Below, piece by piece: positions 22,405 to 31,760 of a DNA stretch of 46,206 nucleotides. The notes beneath the pieces are model-generated. The model saw nothing but the letters and a program-made list of their open reading frames with translations, searched no databases and was not told the origin of the DNA. The translations under genes were made by a program, and so were the position numbers. Source of the stretch: Lachnospiraceae bacterium (GTDB taxonomy: Bacteria > Bacillota > Clostridia > Lachnospirales > Lachnospiraceae); assembly GCA_014804285.1 (NCBI GenBank), contig JAAVAA010000069.1, forward strand, positions 47,276 through 93,481. Direction: 5' to 3'. Within the stretch, counting starts at the first letter, position 1. Each line of letters starts with the position of its first letter.

Positions 22405-23779
22405 CGCTTTGGAAGTCTATTATGATGATCCGGTTGCTTTTCTGGAAGATATGCTTGATATGAATTGTGATGATTGGCAGGGAGAGGTTGCTTCTGATGT
22501 AGCAGAATATGCCAAAGTAGCAGTTAAGTCCGGTCAGGGTGTAGGTAAGACAGCTCTGGAAGCCGGGCTTATTATTTGGTTTCTTGTGTGCCGCCCATAT
22601 TCCAAGGTGATAGCTACGGCACCCACCATGCAGCAACTTTATGACGTTCTTTGGGCTGAAATTGCAAAGTGGCTTGGTTCTTCCAAGGTGAAGAACCTGC
22701 TCACATGGACCAAAACGAAGGTTTACATGGTAGGGGATTCTGAACGGTGGTTTGCTACTGCCAAGACAGCAACAAAGCCTGAAAACATGCAGGGATTTCA
22801 TGAAGATCACATGCTGATTGTAGTAGACGAAGCATCGGGCGTTGCGGATCCGATCATGGAAGCAATACTCGGAACACTGACGGGATTTGACAATAAGCTC
22901 CTTCTGATGGGAAACCCAAACCGAATTGAAGGAGTATTTTTTGACGCATTTAATAAAGACAGGGATAAGTTCAGAACCCACACAGTAAGCAGCCGGAATA
23001 GTAAGCGAACGTCCAGAGATAACATTGCCATGCTGGAATCTAAGTATGGGAAAGATTCAGATGTTGTCCGGGTGCGTATTGACGGCCAGTTCCCTAAAGG
23101 AGCGCTTGACTCTTTTATATCATTGGAAACAGTTGAGCTTGCCTGCTCCAAGGAAAACCGGATCAGACAACAGGATATTGATACGGCACAAATCCTTCAT
23201 ATTGGTGTTGATGTGGCAAGGTTTGGTGATGATAAGACGGTAATAACTCCAAGGATCAGTGCAAAGGTGTTTGAATTCAGGAAATACACAAAGAAAAGTA
23301 CAATGGAAACAGCCGGCAATGTGATCAAATGCTGCAGGGATTATATGAGGCAGTTTCCGCATATAAAGAAATGCCTCATAAAAGTAGATGATTCCGGTGT
23401 TGGCGGCGGTGTGACAGATCGCTTGAATGAAGTAATCCGGGAAGAAAAGCTTCCTTACACGGTAATTCCGGTAAATAATGGGGATTCAGCTACGGACGGG
23501 TTTTTTTTTAATCTGGGAGCGCAGATCTGGGGAAATATAAAGGAATTGCTTGAAAACAATTTCTCCAATAATTTGCAAGGAAAGCAGGACGTTCAGATAG
23601 AGCTTCCGCATGATGAAGAAATGATAAAGCAACTAAGTGTCAGAAAGTATCATATGACTTCCAAAGGCAAAATACAGCTTGAATCAAAAGAGGATATGAA
23701 AAAGCGGGGGCTGGGTTCACCGGATACCGCCGATGCTCTTTCTCTTGCATTGTATGAGCCCGACACATGGTTGTATTAG
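22388..23779 (+). CDS. terL: Terminase large subunit
   Basis: The packaging ATPase-nuclease, 463 residues. Walker A SGQGVGKTALEAG lies at about 48-60, Walker B HMLIVVDEASG near 140. The RNase H-like nuclease shows GVDVARFGDDKT, VDDSGVGGGV and the last acidic residue in PDTADALSLAL. The ATG at 22388 is preferred to an in-frame GTG at 22376. The first 31 codons are repeated nearly unchanged at 45878 in the remnant element. Confidence 0.93.
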   Translation: MEELIDALEVYYDDPVAFLEDMLDMNCDDWQGEVASDVAEYAKVAVKSGQGVGKTALEAGLIIWFLVCRPYSKVIATAPTMQQLYDVLWAEIAKWLGSSKVKNLLTWTKTKVYMVGDSERWFATAKTATKPENMQGFHEDHMLIVVDEASGVADPIMEAILGTLTGFDNKLLLMGNPNRIEGVFFDAFNKDRDKFRTHTVSSRNSKRTSRDNIAMLESKYGKDSDVVRVRIDGQFPKGALDSFISLETVELACSKENRIRQQDIDTAQILHIGVDVARFGDDKTVITPRISAKVFEFRKYTKKSTMETAGNVIKCCRDYMRQFPHIKKCLIKVDDSGVGGGVTDRLNEVIREEKLPYTVIPVNNGDSATDGFFFNLGAQIWGNIKELLENNFSNNLQGKQDVQIELPHDEEMIKQLSVRKYHMTSKGKIQLESKEDMKKRGLGSPDTADALSLALYEPDTWLY

Positions 23780-23791
23780 AGAGGATCAGAT

Positions 23792-25240
23792 ATGTTAAAA
23801 CCAAGTGAGATCAAACATTTCATTGAAGAGGATAGAACCTCACATAAAAAGAGAATGGCAGAGCAGGGATTGAAGTACTATGAGGGTGAACATAAGATCA
23901 TGGGATCCCGTATCTTTTATGTTGATGCCGATGGAAATGTAAAAGAGGATACGCTCCGGAGCAATGTGAAAATATCGCACCCATTTTTTACGGAGCTTGT
24001 AGATCAGGAAGTCCAGTACATGATTTCCGGTGATGAAAACTTTATTAAATCCGATAATCCGGAATTGCAGAAACAGTTGGAATTGTATTTCAATGACAGC
24101 TTTTGGTCAGAAGTGTATGAGATGCTTACAGGGTGCATTTCCAAGGGATTTGATTACATGTATGCCTACAAATCGAACAATGGCAGAATTGGTTTTCAAC
24201 ATGCAGATTCCATAGGAGTTATTGAAGTCCAGGCAAAATATGCAGATGATAGCGAAGATCATGTGATCTACTGGTACATTGACCGTATTGAAAAAGGGAA
24301 TAAGACGATCAAAAGGATCCAGGTATGGGATAAAAAGGAGACTTATTATTATAAGCAGGTCGATGATGGGGAGATTGTTGACGATGATCAGGAATTATTA
24401 AATCCAAGGCCTCATATAGTGACTGAAAATGAGAAGGGGGAACGGTTTGGTTCCTCCTTTGACTTTATTCCGTTTTTCCGGCTGGATAATGGATCGAAAC
24501 AGTTTAGCGGGTTGAAACCGATCAAAGATTTGATTGACGATTATGATTTGATGGCCTGTAGTCTGTCCAACAATTTGCAGGATTTTACCGATGCAATCTA
24601 TGTGGTATCCGGTTTTCAGGGATCCAATCTTGATGAGATGATCCAGAACATCAAAGCAAAAAAGCATCTTGGCGTTGCTCCTGATGGCGGACTGGATATT
24701 AAGACCGTGGATATTCCATATGAAGCCCGGAAGGTGAAGCTGGAACTTGACGAAAAGAACATATACCGGTTTGGCATGGGCTTTAATTCCGCACAGCTTG
24801 GTGATGGCAACATTACCAATGTTGTGATCAAGAGCCGGTATGCACTGCTTGACCTGAAATGCAACAAGCTTGAAATAAGGCTGAAGGAGTTTCTGCGTAA
24901 GATCATCAAGGTAGTATTAGACGAAATCAATGCCGATAAGAAAACGGATTATAAGGTTGAGGACATTTATTTTGTCTTTCCCCGGGAAGTTATCACAAAT
25001 GCGCAGGATAACGCACAGATTGAGCTATTGGTTGCGCAGAAACAAGGACAACAGCTTAACAATATTCTATCAGTTGCTAATACGCTGGACGATGAGACTG
25101 TTATTCAGGCTGTCTGCTCCATTTTGGATATTGATTATGAGGAAATCAAGGATAAGCTGGCAGTAGGGGAAGGTGATACCGAGTCAGTTCAAAAGACACT
25201 GGAAGGAATAGTCCCTGATGATGAAGGCGGTGCAGGATAA
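23792..25240 (+). CDS. Portal protein (SPP1 gp6-like)
   Basis: Dodecameric ring at the capsid vertex, 482 residues. Family features are the N-terminal KMRMAEQGLKYYEGEH-like segment (actual HKKRMAEQGLKYYEGEHKI), VNLSYPF-like KISHPFFTELVDQEVQYM and the stem/crown part with DDYDLMACSLSNNLQDFTDA, then NVVIKSRYALLDLKCNKLE. The gene follows terL after 12 bases and overlaps the MuF start. Length is normal for the SPP1 portal family. Confidence 0.9.
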   Translation: MLKPSEIKHFIEEDRTSHKKRMAEQGLKYYEGEHKIMGSRIFYVDADGNVKEDTLRSNVKISHPFFTELVDQEVQYMISGDENFIKSDNPELQKQLELYFNDSFWSEVYEMLTGCISKGFDYMYAYKSNNGRIGFQHADSIGVIEVQAKYADDSEDHVIYWYIDRIEKGNKTIKRIQVWDKKETYYYKQVDDGEIVDDDQELLNPRPHIVTENEKGERFGSSFDFIPFFRLDNGSKQFSGLKPIKDLIDDYDLMACSLSNNLQDFTDAIYVVSGFQGSNLDEMIQNIKAKKHLGVAPDGGLDIKTVDIPYEARKVKLELDEKNIYRFGMGFNSAQLGDGNITNVVIKSRYALLDLKCNKLEIRLKEFLRKIIKVVLDEINADKKTDYKVEDIYFVFPREVITNAQDNAQIELLVAQKQGQQLNNILSVANTLDDETVIQAVCSILDIDYEEIKDKLAVGEGDTESVQKTLEGIVPDDEGGAG

Positions 25241-26949
25241 TGAATAAAAGGCAGCTTGAAGTTCAGAAAGCGCTTGCCGACAATGAAGCAGAGGTTATCA
25301 AACAGTTAAAGCAGATATATGCCAGAGCTTCAAAGGATTGTGAAAATAAAATCCGTGATCTTTCTGCAAGGACGGACATGGAAAATCTGAAATCCATTGT
25401 CTGGCAAAAGCAGTACCAGGAAGCGCTTAAGAAGCAGATTGATGGGGTGCTGGATAAACTGAATGCGGAATCATTTACCACGATAGCTGATTATCTGACA
25501 GATTGTTATGAAAATGGATTTTTAGGGACCTTATATGATCTCCAGGGGCAGGGCATTCCGTTGAGTCTTCCGATTAATCAGGAAGAGGTTGTGCAGGCTA
25601 TACAAATTGACTCAAAGATTTCCAAAGGCTTATATCAGCGCATGGGCGAAGATACGAATCAGCTTAAGAAATCCATCAGATCAGAGGTTTCCAGAGGGGT
25701 GAGCAATGGCTCTTCATGGAATACTATAGCAAGTAAGATTGCTTTTGGCATGAACAGCCCATTCATGAAAGCATATAACCGTGCTATCGGGATCACAAGG
25801 ACAGAGGGGCACAGGGTACAGCAGGAATCAACATTGCATTGTCAACAGCGTGCAAAAGAGAAAGGCGCCGATATTGCAAAGCAGTGGGACTCAACGCTTG
25901 ACAGCGTGACAAGACCGACTCACCGGGAACTGGACGGACAGATCAGGGAAATTGATGAGCCGTTTGAGGTAGAAGGAAAGAAAGCTATGTATCCCGGAGC
26001 ATTTGGAGATCCTTCCGAAGACTGTAATTGCCGTTGCTGTCTTTTACAGCGTGCAAAATGGGCTTTGTCTGATGAAGAATATTATACAAAGTTTAATGGT
26101 GACAAAAATGAGCTTGTAAGGATAGAAGCAAAGACTTATAATGAATTTAAAGAGATGGTAGCAGAAGTGACTGCTTCACAAAAAAGTCAATTTTTGTTTA
26201 AAGAAACGGCAACAATAAAGGAAGCAGAAGCGTATGCAAGGGATGTGGTAGGTGTTCCAAATGTTTCTTTCAAGGGGGTTGATATAAAAGTTGCTAATTC
26301 TATGAATGAAGCATTGACAAATGCAGTAAATTATTGCCCTGACTTATTGAAGCGAATGAACTTCTATGGTGCTGCACAGGAAAGAAATAAAAAGATAAAA
26401 AAAGAATTAGAAGCATATTATACAAATTATTTTGCAAGTAAGGGTTATACTGATGCTGCAAAATATGGGAAAAGATATGCTTCAAGATTTGTCGGTAGGA
26501 TATCATCAAATACTTATGCGCTGGCGTATTCTGGAGAAGTGTACGGTTCAGGTGTAACAGATGAATTAAGAGCTATTGTTCAAAAATGGTCAGGTATTGG
26601 TGTAAACGTTGGTATTGGAAATGATTATGAAGATATGTTAAAATCCGTACAATGGGATATGTCAATTGGATATCATCCGCAGGGGTGTGATTCTGTACGT
26701 TCAATCTTTGACCATGAATTTGGGCATCAGTTGGATTTTGCTTTTGGGTTAAGGTCTAATGAAGAAATCAAGAATTTGTGGTCTGGCTTTGGTGGAAAAA
26801 CAGAGAGGTCATTAGCAGTTTCAAGCTACGGTGCAGAGAATATTAAGGAATTCATTGCAGAAGCATATGCTGAATACGTCAATAGTGAAAAACCAAGACA
26901 AACGGCTTTGACCATCGGAAGTATTATTGAAGGGAAGGTGAATCAGTAA
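25240..26949 (+). CDS. MuF minor head protein with C-terminal zinc-protease-like domain
   Basis: A protein of 569 residues. Residues 1 to about 270 are the SPP1 gp7/MuF domain, ending in the hallmark ITRTEGHRVQQEST and WDSTLDSVTRPTHRELDGQ, then a Cys-rich DPSEDCNCRCC. Residues about 300-569 are an added domain with HEFGHQLD (HExxH at 492-496) and a later acidic EFIAEAYAEY, typical of zincin metalloproteases. Plain MuF proteins end near residue 300. The added part is more AT-rich and followed by a small acidic gene. Polymorphic effectors fused to MuF are known; a protease injected with the DNA or acting in the lysogen is inferred. Confidence 0.85.
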   Translation: MNKRQLEVQKALADNEAEVIKQLKQIYARASKDCENKIRDLSARTDMENLKSIVWQKQYQEALKKQIDGVLDKLNAESFTTIADYLTDCYENGFLGTLYDLQGQGIPLSLPINQEEVVQAIQIDSKISKGLYQRMGEDTNQLKKSIRSEVSRGVSNGSSWNTIASKIAFGMNSPFMKAYNRAIGITRTEGHRVQQESTLHCQQRAKEKGADIAKQWDSTLDSVTRPTHRELDGQIREIDEPFEVEGKKAMYPGAFGDPSEDCNCRCCLLQRAKWALSDEEYYTKFNGDKNELVRIEAKTYNEFKEMVAEVTASQKSQFLFKETATIKEAEAYARDVVGVPNVSFKGVDIKVANSMNEALTNAVNYCPDLLKRMNFYGAAQERNKKIKKELEAYYTNYFASKGYTDAAKYGKRYASRFVGRISSNTYALAYSGEVYGSGVTDELRAIVQKWSGIGVNVGIGNDYEDMLKSVQWDMSIGYHPQGCDSVRSIFDHEFGHQLDFAFGLRSNEEIKNLWSGFGGKTERSLAVSSYGAENIKEFIAEAYAEYVNSEKPRQTALTIGSIIEGKVNQ

Positions 26950-27086
26950 TGAATAAAGAAAAATTTGTTCAAATGGCAAAACAATCCGGCTATTCAGATG
27001 ATGAAATTCAAGATCTGCTGGAATTTCAGGAGGATTCGGGAATTGTCTTCGATGATTTGCCGTTAATGGATAAAATTGAAGATTAA
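26949..27086 (+). CDS. Acidic micro-protein behind the MuF-zincin gene, immunity candidate
   Basis: A protein of 45 residues starting MNKEKFVQMAKQSGYSDDEI, strongly acidic towards the end. Its ATG overlaps the MuF stop (TAATG), so it is translationally coupled, and a terminator follows at once. Size, acidity and coupling resemble immunity genes of polymorphic toxins. No family is known. Confidence 0.6.
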   Translation: MNKEKFVQMAKQSGYSDDEIQDLLEFQEDSGIVFDDLPLMDKIED

Positions 27087-27097
27087 CATTCAAAAAT

Positions 27098-27124
27098 AAG
27101 CATCCGTATAGGGTGCTTTTTTTA
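27098..27124 (+). terminator. Terminator behind the MuF-zincin/acidic gene pair
   Basis: AAGCATCC/GGGTGCTT stem with loop GTATA and seven T. It interrupts the head operon between minor head protein and scaffold, where readthrough would normally be expected. Confidence 0.8.
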
Positions 27125-27248
27125 TGCCCGAATAACCGTGACGGCATATAAACTATGCGGAAATATACCCTTGCAGAATGGGAGATAAACTTCTGTATCA
27201 CAGCGGAGACACCGCATATAAAAACAATGTGATGGAAAGGAAAGAGGA

Positions 27249-27854
27249 ATGGATTGGTTAAAAGAAATCTTAGGTGAGGAATTGTACAACCAGCTTGTGG
27301 CAGCGCTTAACACACATAACGGAAAGCCTGAAAACAAAGAGAAGCAGGTAAAGCTTGCTGATCTGGGGAAAGGTGAATATGTGTCAAAAGAAAAGTATTC
27401 AGCATTGGAGACAGATAAAGGAAACCTTGCTGAACAGCTTAAGACAGCGCAGGGGCTGATTGAGGAACTGAAAAAAGGGACCAGCAAAGATGAAGCCCTA
27501 CAGGGAAAGATCGGAGAATATGAAACTACAATTGCCACATTACAGAAGCAGTTAAATCAGGAAAAGCTTGACGCAGCAGTAAAGATTGCGCTTCTGGAAT
27601 CCAATTGCAAGGACGTGGATTATATCACTTTCAAGCTGAAAGAGAAAGGTGAACTTTCCCTTGATGATTCAGGAAAGGTGAAGGGCATGGAAGATAAGCT
27701 TGCAGCACTTAAAACGCAGTTCCCGGATCAATTTGTATCCAGTACTTCTACTAAGGTAGATGAAAAAAGGCTTCCGGAGTCTGACAGTAGCCGGACAGGT
27801 GAACCTAAGAATTTGGCGGAAGCGCTGAAAATGCAGTATGAAGACAATAAGTAA
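27249..27854 (+). CDS. Capsid scaffold protein (GP20-like)
   Basis: Assembly scaffold of 201 residues: mostly charged coiled coil (YSALETDKGNLAEQLKTAQG, IGEYETTIATLQKQLNQEKL) and a C-terminal capsid-binding end (PKNLAEALKMQYEDNK). Length and place just before the capsid gene match phage minor structural GP20 scaffolds. GGAAAGGAAAGAGG precedes the start. Confidence 0.85.
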   Translation: MDWLKEILGEELYNQLVAALNTHNGKPENKEKQVKLADLGKGEYVSKEKYSALETDKGNLAEQLKTAQGLIEELKKGTSKDEALQGKIGEYETTIATLQKQLNQEKLDAAVKIALLESNCKDVDYITFKLKEKGELSLDDSGKVKGMEDKLAALKTQFPDQFVSSTSTKVDEKRLPESDSSRTGEPKNLAEALKMQYEDNK

Positions 27855-27880
27855 AAGAAAGGTTAAAAAGGTGAACGATT

Positions 27881-28912
27881 ATGGCAGCAATGACACTTGA
27901 AGAATTAAAGAAAGGCATGTCTGATAAGGTATTTGATAAGATTGTTGATATCTTCCTCAGACATTCCGATGTTTTGGCAGTATTGCCGTTTGATGATTGC
28001 GTAAGTGCATCTGGGGGAGGTTCTACCATGAAGTACAAATACATGAGAAAAGTACTCCCTGCTACTGCGCAGTTCCGGAAGCTGTACGGGTCTTATACGG
28101 CAAGTACTGCAACAAAGCAGGAATGTGAAGCAGCCCTTGCAATCATGGGCGGTGCAGTTCAGATGGACAGAGTGCTCAATAAAATTTCAGGGCGCTGGGA
28201 CAATCTGGCTTACCAGATCGAGGAGCACATCAAGGCAGTTATCAGTTTGTTCCATTATACGCTGATCAATGGCGATGCGGTAACAACTGCTGCAACGAAT
28301 GAACCGCAGTTTGAGGGGCTTGATTCCATGCTGGCAGGAACAACTACAGAGTACGGCACAGAAAAGTCTATTGACTTATCTACGATCACTAACCTGAAAA
28401 ACAATGCAGATGAGTTTTACGAAGCATTGATGTTGCTTGTGAAAGCTACTCAGGCAGATGCTCTCATGATGAATACCGACATGATCACAAAGATTCAGAC
28501 CGTTGCCCGTGTGCTTGGCTATAAGACGGAGACAGAGGAAGCTTTTGGCAAAAAGGTGGTATCTCTGGACGGTGTGCGCTTTATGGATATGCAGAATCAT
28601 TATACTGTTACCGGCTCCGGTACCAGTGCAGTAGCAACTGCAAATGCGGTTGTTAAAAAAGGGATTTCCCGGAAGATTGGCAGTGCAGAAACAGCAACCA
28701 CGGGCTTGACAGATATTTATGCGGTTAAGTTCGATGAAAATGACGGATTCCACGGGATCAGCCTGAATGGTTCAGCTGTCATTGAGAAGTATTTACCGGA
28801 TTTTTCGAAACCGGGAACGGTAAAAGATGCGGAAGTTGAAATGATTGCGGCAACAGTGCTTAAAAACACCCAGCACGCAGGCGTATTAAGAAATATTAAG
28901 ATTTCAGCGTAA
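27881..28912 (+). CDS. Major capsid protein
   Basis: Shell protein of 343 residues, probably HK97 fold. It has an N-terminal helix (MTLEELKKGMSDKVFDKIVD) and the E-loop-like region VSASGGGSTMKYKYMRK. Further on are a central QMDRVLNKISGRWDNLAYQI and the C-terminal KNTQHAGVLRNIKISA. Position behind scaffold and before connectors fits. The exact capsid family was not determined. Confidence 0.87.
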   Translation: MAAMTLEELKKGMSDKVFDKIVDIFLRHSDVLAVLPFDDCVSASGGGSTMKYKYMRKVLPATAQFRKLYGSYTASTATKQECEAALAIMGGAVQMDRVLNKISGRWDNLAYQIEEHIKAVISLFHYTLINGDAVTTAATNEPQFEGLDSMLAGTTTEYGTEKSIDLSTITNLKNNADEFYEALMLLVKATQADALMMNTDMITKIQTVARVLGYKTETEEAFGKKVVSLDGVRFMDMQNHYTVTGSGTSAVATANAVVKKGISRKIGSAETATTGLTDIYAVKFDENDGFHGISLNGSAVIEKYLPDFSKPGTVKDAEVEMIAATVLKNTQHAGVLRNIKISA

Positions 28913-28916
28913 GAGA

Positions 28917-28939
28917 AAGGGCGTCTGACAGGCGCCCTT
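28917..28939 (+). other. GC-rich hairpin behind the capsid gene
   Basis: AAGGGCG/CGCCCTT with inner CTG/CAG pairs, no long T-run. It may protect the capsid message or cause partial termination. Confidence 0.55.
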
Positions 28940-28969
28940 CACTATTTAAGAAAGGAAAAGGTGGTTATT

Positions 28970-29287
28970 ATGGCAAAATCATCAACATTAGAAGAAAAGA
29001 TTGCAAAGGCAGAGGAAGAGGCACGCATGAAAGCTGAAGCAGAGGGGCTTGACGAAGCAGCTACACAGGAAGCAGTAAATGAAGCCGTGGCGAAGGTAAA
29101 AAAGACAGCTGAAAAGGCAGCAAAGGAAAAAAATCCTTCCTGGCTGGTAAAGGTAAAGAACAATCCTGATTTTTGCGGTATTGGCGCAGGCGGGGTTCAG
29201 TTTGCCGATGGACAGGCAACGGTCACATCAGAGAGAATGGCAGACTGGTTCACAGAGCATGACGGCTATGAAGTGATCAAGCGGTGA
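28970..29287 (+). CDS. Small head-region protein
   Basis: A protein of 105 residues: a charged helix rich in Ala/Glu/Lys (AKAEEEARMKAEAEGLDEAA) and a C-terminal small domain (VQFADGQATVTSERMADWF). The ATG at 28970 follows GGAAAAGGTGG. It lies between capsid and connector genes and may be a head decoration or completion protein. Confidence 0.6.
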   Translation: MAKSSTLEEKIAKAEEEARMKAEAEGLDEAATQEAVNEAVAKVKKTAEKAAKEKNPSWLVKVKNNPDFCGIGAGGVQFADGQATVTSERMADWFTEHDGYEVIKR

Positions 29288-29306
29288 GAGAAAGGCGGTG
29301 ATCCTG

Positions 29307-29834
29307 ATGGTGGTTAATATTGAAAAGCTTCTTTCAATGCCGGAATTTAAAGGTATGGACAAAGATGTCTTATCTGCAAAGCTTAAGGCTGTTGAAAATC
29401 TTATCAGGTCATACACCAATAATAATTTTCAAAACCGTACTATGAGGATAGAGGCCCCTGTCATTAATGGAATGATCCAGGGGCATTGTCCTTATTTCAG
29501 AGTGGGTGACACAGTCCAGATATCACAGTCCAAAGTAAATGACGGGCTATATGAGATCACAGAGATTACTGACACGGCAATCAAAGTAGATGGTGAAATC
29601 TATGATTTCCCTGTCAATATTGTTACGAAGGTGATTTATCCGCCTGATGTTCAAAAAGGTGTGGTTGACCTGATGATATGGGAAAAGGACAACCGGAAAA
29701 AGGTTGGAATTAAATCTGAGGAACTTTCACGGCACTCAGTAACATATTATGATCAGGATTCGAATAATCAGGTGATGGGATATCCGGTTTCCCTGCTTGG
29801 CTTTTTGAAGCCGTATGTGAAGCCCAGGTTCTGA
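29307..29834 (+). CDS. Head-tail connector protein
   Basis: A protein of 175 residues. The helical start (IEKLLSMPEFKGMDKDVLSA, then AVENLIRSYTNNNFQNRT) resembles gp6-type connectors, and the middle part is beta-rich. VQKGVVDLMIWEKDNRKK near the C-terminus is typical. The ATG at 29307 follows AAAGGCGGTGATC. It is the first of four small head-tail joining genes that overlap or nearly overlap. Confidence 0.75.
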   Translation: MVVNIEKLLSMPEFKGMDKDVLSAKLKAVENLIRSYTNNNFQNRTMRIEAPVINGMIQGHCPYFRVGDTVQISQSKVNDGLYEITEITDTAIKVDGEIYDFPVNIVTKVIYPPDVQKGVVDLMIWEKDNRKKVGIKSEELSRHSVTYYDQDSNNQVMGYPVSLLGFLKPYVKPRF

Positions 29835-30199
29835 TGGGGAATATTGGTGGAAACAAGTCGGCTGTTATTCAGATTAAGAATGTAACACAAAATAAGATAG
29901 GTGAGCGTGAGCCGGATTATAAAGATGCACTTACGGACCTTATAGGGTGGCTGGATTTATCAGCCGGTGATTCTAAGCATTTGAACTATAATGCTAAAAT
30001 ACAGGAATCAACCCATGTCTTTCTGTGTGATTATTTTGAACTGAAATATAAGGTGGAAGGAAAACCGGACGTAAAGATCACACCTGAAAACAGCAGAATG
30101 ATAGTCGATGAAGATGTTTACGAAGTCATGTTGTATGATGATCCGATGGGTATGCATGAGCATCTTGAAATCTATCTGAAATATACAGGGGGCAGTTAA
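29834..30199 (+). CDS. Head closure / stopper protein
   Basis: A protein of 121 residues, beta-rich, with TDLIGWLDLSAGDSKHLNYN and DVYEVMLYDDPMGMHEHLEI. This order and size match the stopper that closes the connector in siphoviruses. Its ATG shares one base with the previous stop. Confidence 0.65.
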   Translation: MGNIGGNKSAVIQIKNVTQNKIGEREPDYKDALTDLIGWLDLSAGDSKHLNYNAKIQESTHVFLCDYFELKYKVEGKPDVKITPENSRMIVDEDVYEVMLYDDPMGMHEHLEIYLKYTGGS

Positions 30200-30200
30200 T

Positions 30201-30617
30201 ATGGCAGTAGAATTCCAAGATAACCGTATAGAGGTAAAGGCGGCTATAAGCGGTGCTGTGACTGCCTTTTTGCATGAAGCTTGTGGAGAGCTGGAAGCCC
30301 AGACAAAACGAAACTCAAAGGTAAAGACCGGCCAGACTAAAGGCTCCTACGGATATGTTGTTGATGAAGCAGAGCTTACGGGATATGTAGGGTCGAATTA
30401 TGATAACGCTATCTGGGAAGAATTTGGAACTGGTGAGTATGCGCTAAATGGTGATGGGAGAAAAGGCGGCTGGCGTTATGTAGATGCGGAAGGAAAAGGT
30501 CATTTTACCTATGGCAAGAAGCCCCGGAGACCGCTTTTTAAGGCATTTACCGAATTAAGGGCAAGAATAATTGCAAAGGCTGAACAGATCATGAAAGAAA
30601 GGCTGGGATCAGAGTGA
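30201..30617 (+). CDS. HK97 gp10-like head-tail joining protein
   Basis: A protein of 138 residues. The start has a helical stretch (VTAFLHEACGELEAQTKRNS), then VKTGQTKGSYGYVV, YDNAIWEEFGTGEYA and the final KPRRPLFKAFTE, the pattern of the gp10 family (tail completion). It begins one base after the previous stop and overlaps the next gene by 4 bases. Confidence 0.85.
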   Translation: MAVEFQDNRIEVKAAISGAVTAFLHEACGELEAQTKRNSKVKTGQTKGSYGYVVDEAELTGYVGSNYDNAIWEEFGTGEYALNGDGRKGGWRYVDAEGKGHFTYGKKPRRPLFKAFTELRARIIAKAEQIMKERLGSE

Positions 30618-31009
30618 GCATTGAAGCACTTAGCATCATAAAAGATGCCATGGAAGAAATGAGATTGAATTATGCTTTTATGGAGTACGTGGTTGAAGGC
30701 GATGAAACTCTACCCAAGACTTATTTTGTCGGTGAATACCAGGAATTGGAGCCTGTAAATGAAGACGGGGAAGAGGATACAGTATTTATTCTGACTGGAT
30801 TTTCACGGGAAAAGTGGATTCAGTTGGAAGAGGCAAAAGGAAAGATTAAGAAATACTTTCCAAAGACAACAGGGAAAACGGCTGTCACGGAATCGGGTTC
30901 AGTGATAGCTATTTTTTATGCCAATAGTTTACCGTTCCCCGTAGAGGACGATGAACTGAAAAAGATACAAATTAATTTAACAGTCAAGGAATGGAAGGTG
31001 GAAGAATGA
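30614..31009 (+). CDS. Tail terminator-like protein
   Basis: A protein of 131 residues starting at GTG 30614 with ATG-like overlap to the previous gene. It has an N-terminal helix (IKDAMEEMRLNYAFMEYVVE) and a beta-rich body ending in QINLTVKEWKVEE. Position between gp10 and the major tail protein is that of the tail terminator. No strong motif, so the call is positional. Confidence 0.6.
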   Translation: MSIEALSIIKDAMEEMRLNYAFMEYVVEGDETLPKTYFVGEYQELEPVNEDGEEDTVFILTGFSREKWIQLEEAKGKIKKYFPKTTGKTAVTESGSVIAIFYANSLPFPVEDDELKKIQINLTVKEWKVEE

Positions 31010-31749
31010 GAAAATCAGGAATTAACAGTAATACCCCTAATGATTTTTTGCTTGGGGCAGGCGTTGTATTTAAAAATTTTAAATACCTGTACAAGAAATA
31101 TACTGGGGAGGAGCCCGAAGATACAAAAGAAATCAAGCTCAGCCAGGTAAAGGCAAAAGCATCTTTTATCGGCACAGAACAAGGTTATGAGCCTGTAGTT
31201 GGTGATTTCGTTACTGGGGCATGGGACGATTCCGAAGAAAATGTGCTTGGTGCTACCAGTGGAGGAAATAAGCTTTCTATTGTGCCGGAGATCACGCCGA
31301 TTGAAGTCGATGGTGCAGTTGTAGAAATTAAAGGCCTTAACCAGAAAACAGGGGAGACCGGGACAATTGAAGTAAATCTTGCGCAACATACAATGGAGTC
31401 TCTTAAACGTGCAATCGTGGGGAAAGAAGTCGATAGCCTGATTGCAGGATACAAGCAGATTCAGACAAAATCACTCATTGAACTGTCTGATTATCTGGAT
31501 AATATTGCCTACGTAGGCAGTATGACAGACGGAACAGAGGTCATTGTCATCATGGAAAATGCAATCTGCTCATCGGGGCTTGAAATGGATACGAAAAATA
31601 AGGAAACATCTGTTGTGAAGACAGTATTCAAATCTACTGCTGACTTTAACAGCGGAGTATATGATACACTTCCTGTTTACATTTTCTATCCGGACAAGAC
31701 AGAGCAGAAAGCAGCATCAAAGCAGATTTTAAAAATTGTTGAAGGGTAA
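31006..31749 (+). CDS. Major tail protein
   Basis: Tail tube subunit of 247 residues: NDFLLGAGVVFKNFKYLY at the start, a central beta barrel (LGATSGGNKLSIVPEITPIE) and KTVFKSTADFNSGVYDTLPV before the end. Position directly before the frameshifted chaperone and tape measure identifies it. The start overlaps the previous gene by 4 bases with GGAAGGTGG. Confidence 0.85.
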   Translation: MRKSGINSNTPNDFLLGAGVVFKNFKYLYKKYTGEEPEDTKEIKLSQVKAKASFIGTEQGYEPVVGDFVTGAWDDSEENVLGATSGGNKLSIVPEITPIEVDGAVVEIKGLNQKTGETGTIEVNLAQHTMESLKRAIVGKEVDSLIAGYKQIQTKSLIELSDYLDNIAYVGSMTDGTEVIVIMENAICSSGLEMDTKNKETSVVKTVFKSTADFNSGVYDTLPVYIFYPDKTEQKAASKQILKIVEG

Positions 31750-31760
31750 GGGCTAAGGTT

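Noticed and set aside
22352..22981. Minus-strand frame of 209 codons over the terminase large subunit
   Set aside because: Shadow of terL; no ribosome site, no family, and coding signals are on the plus strand.
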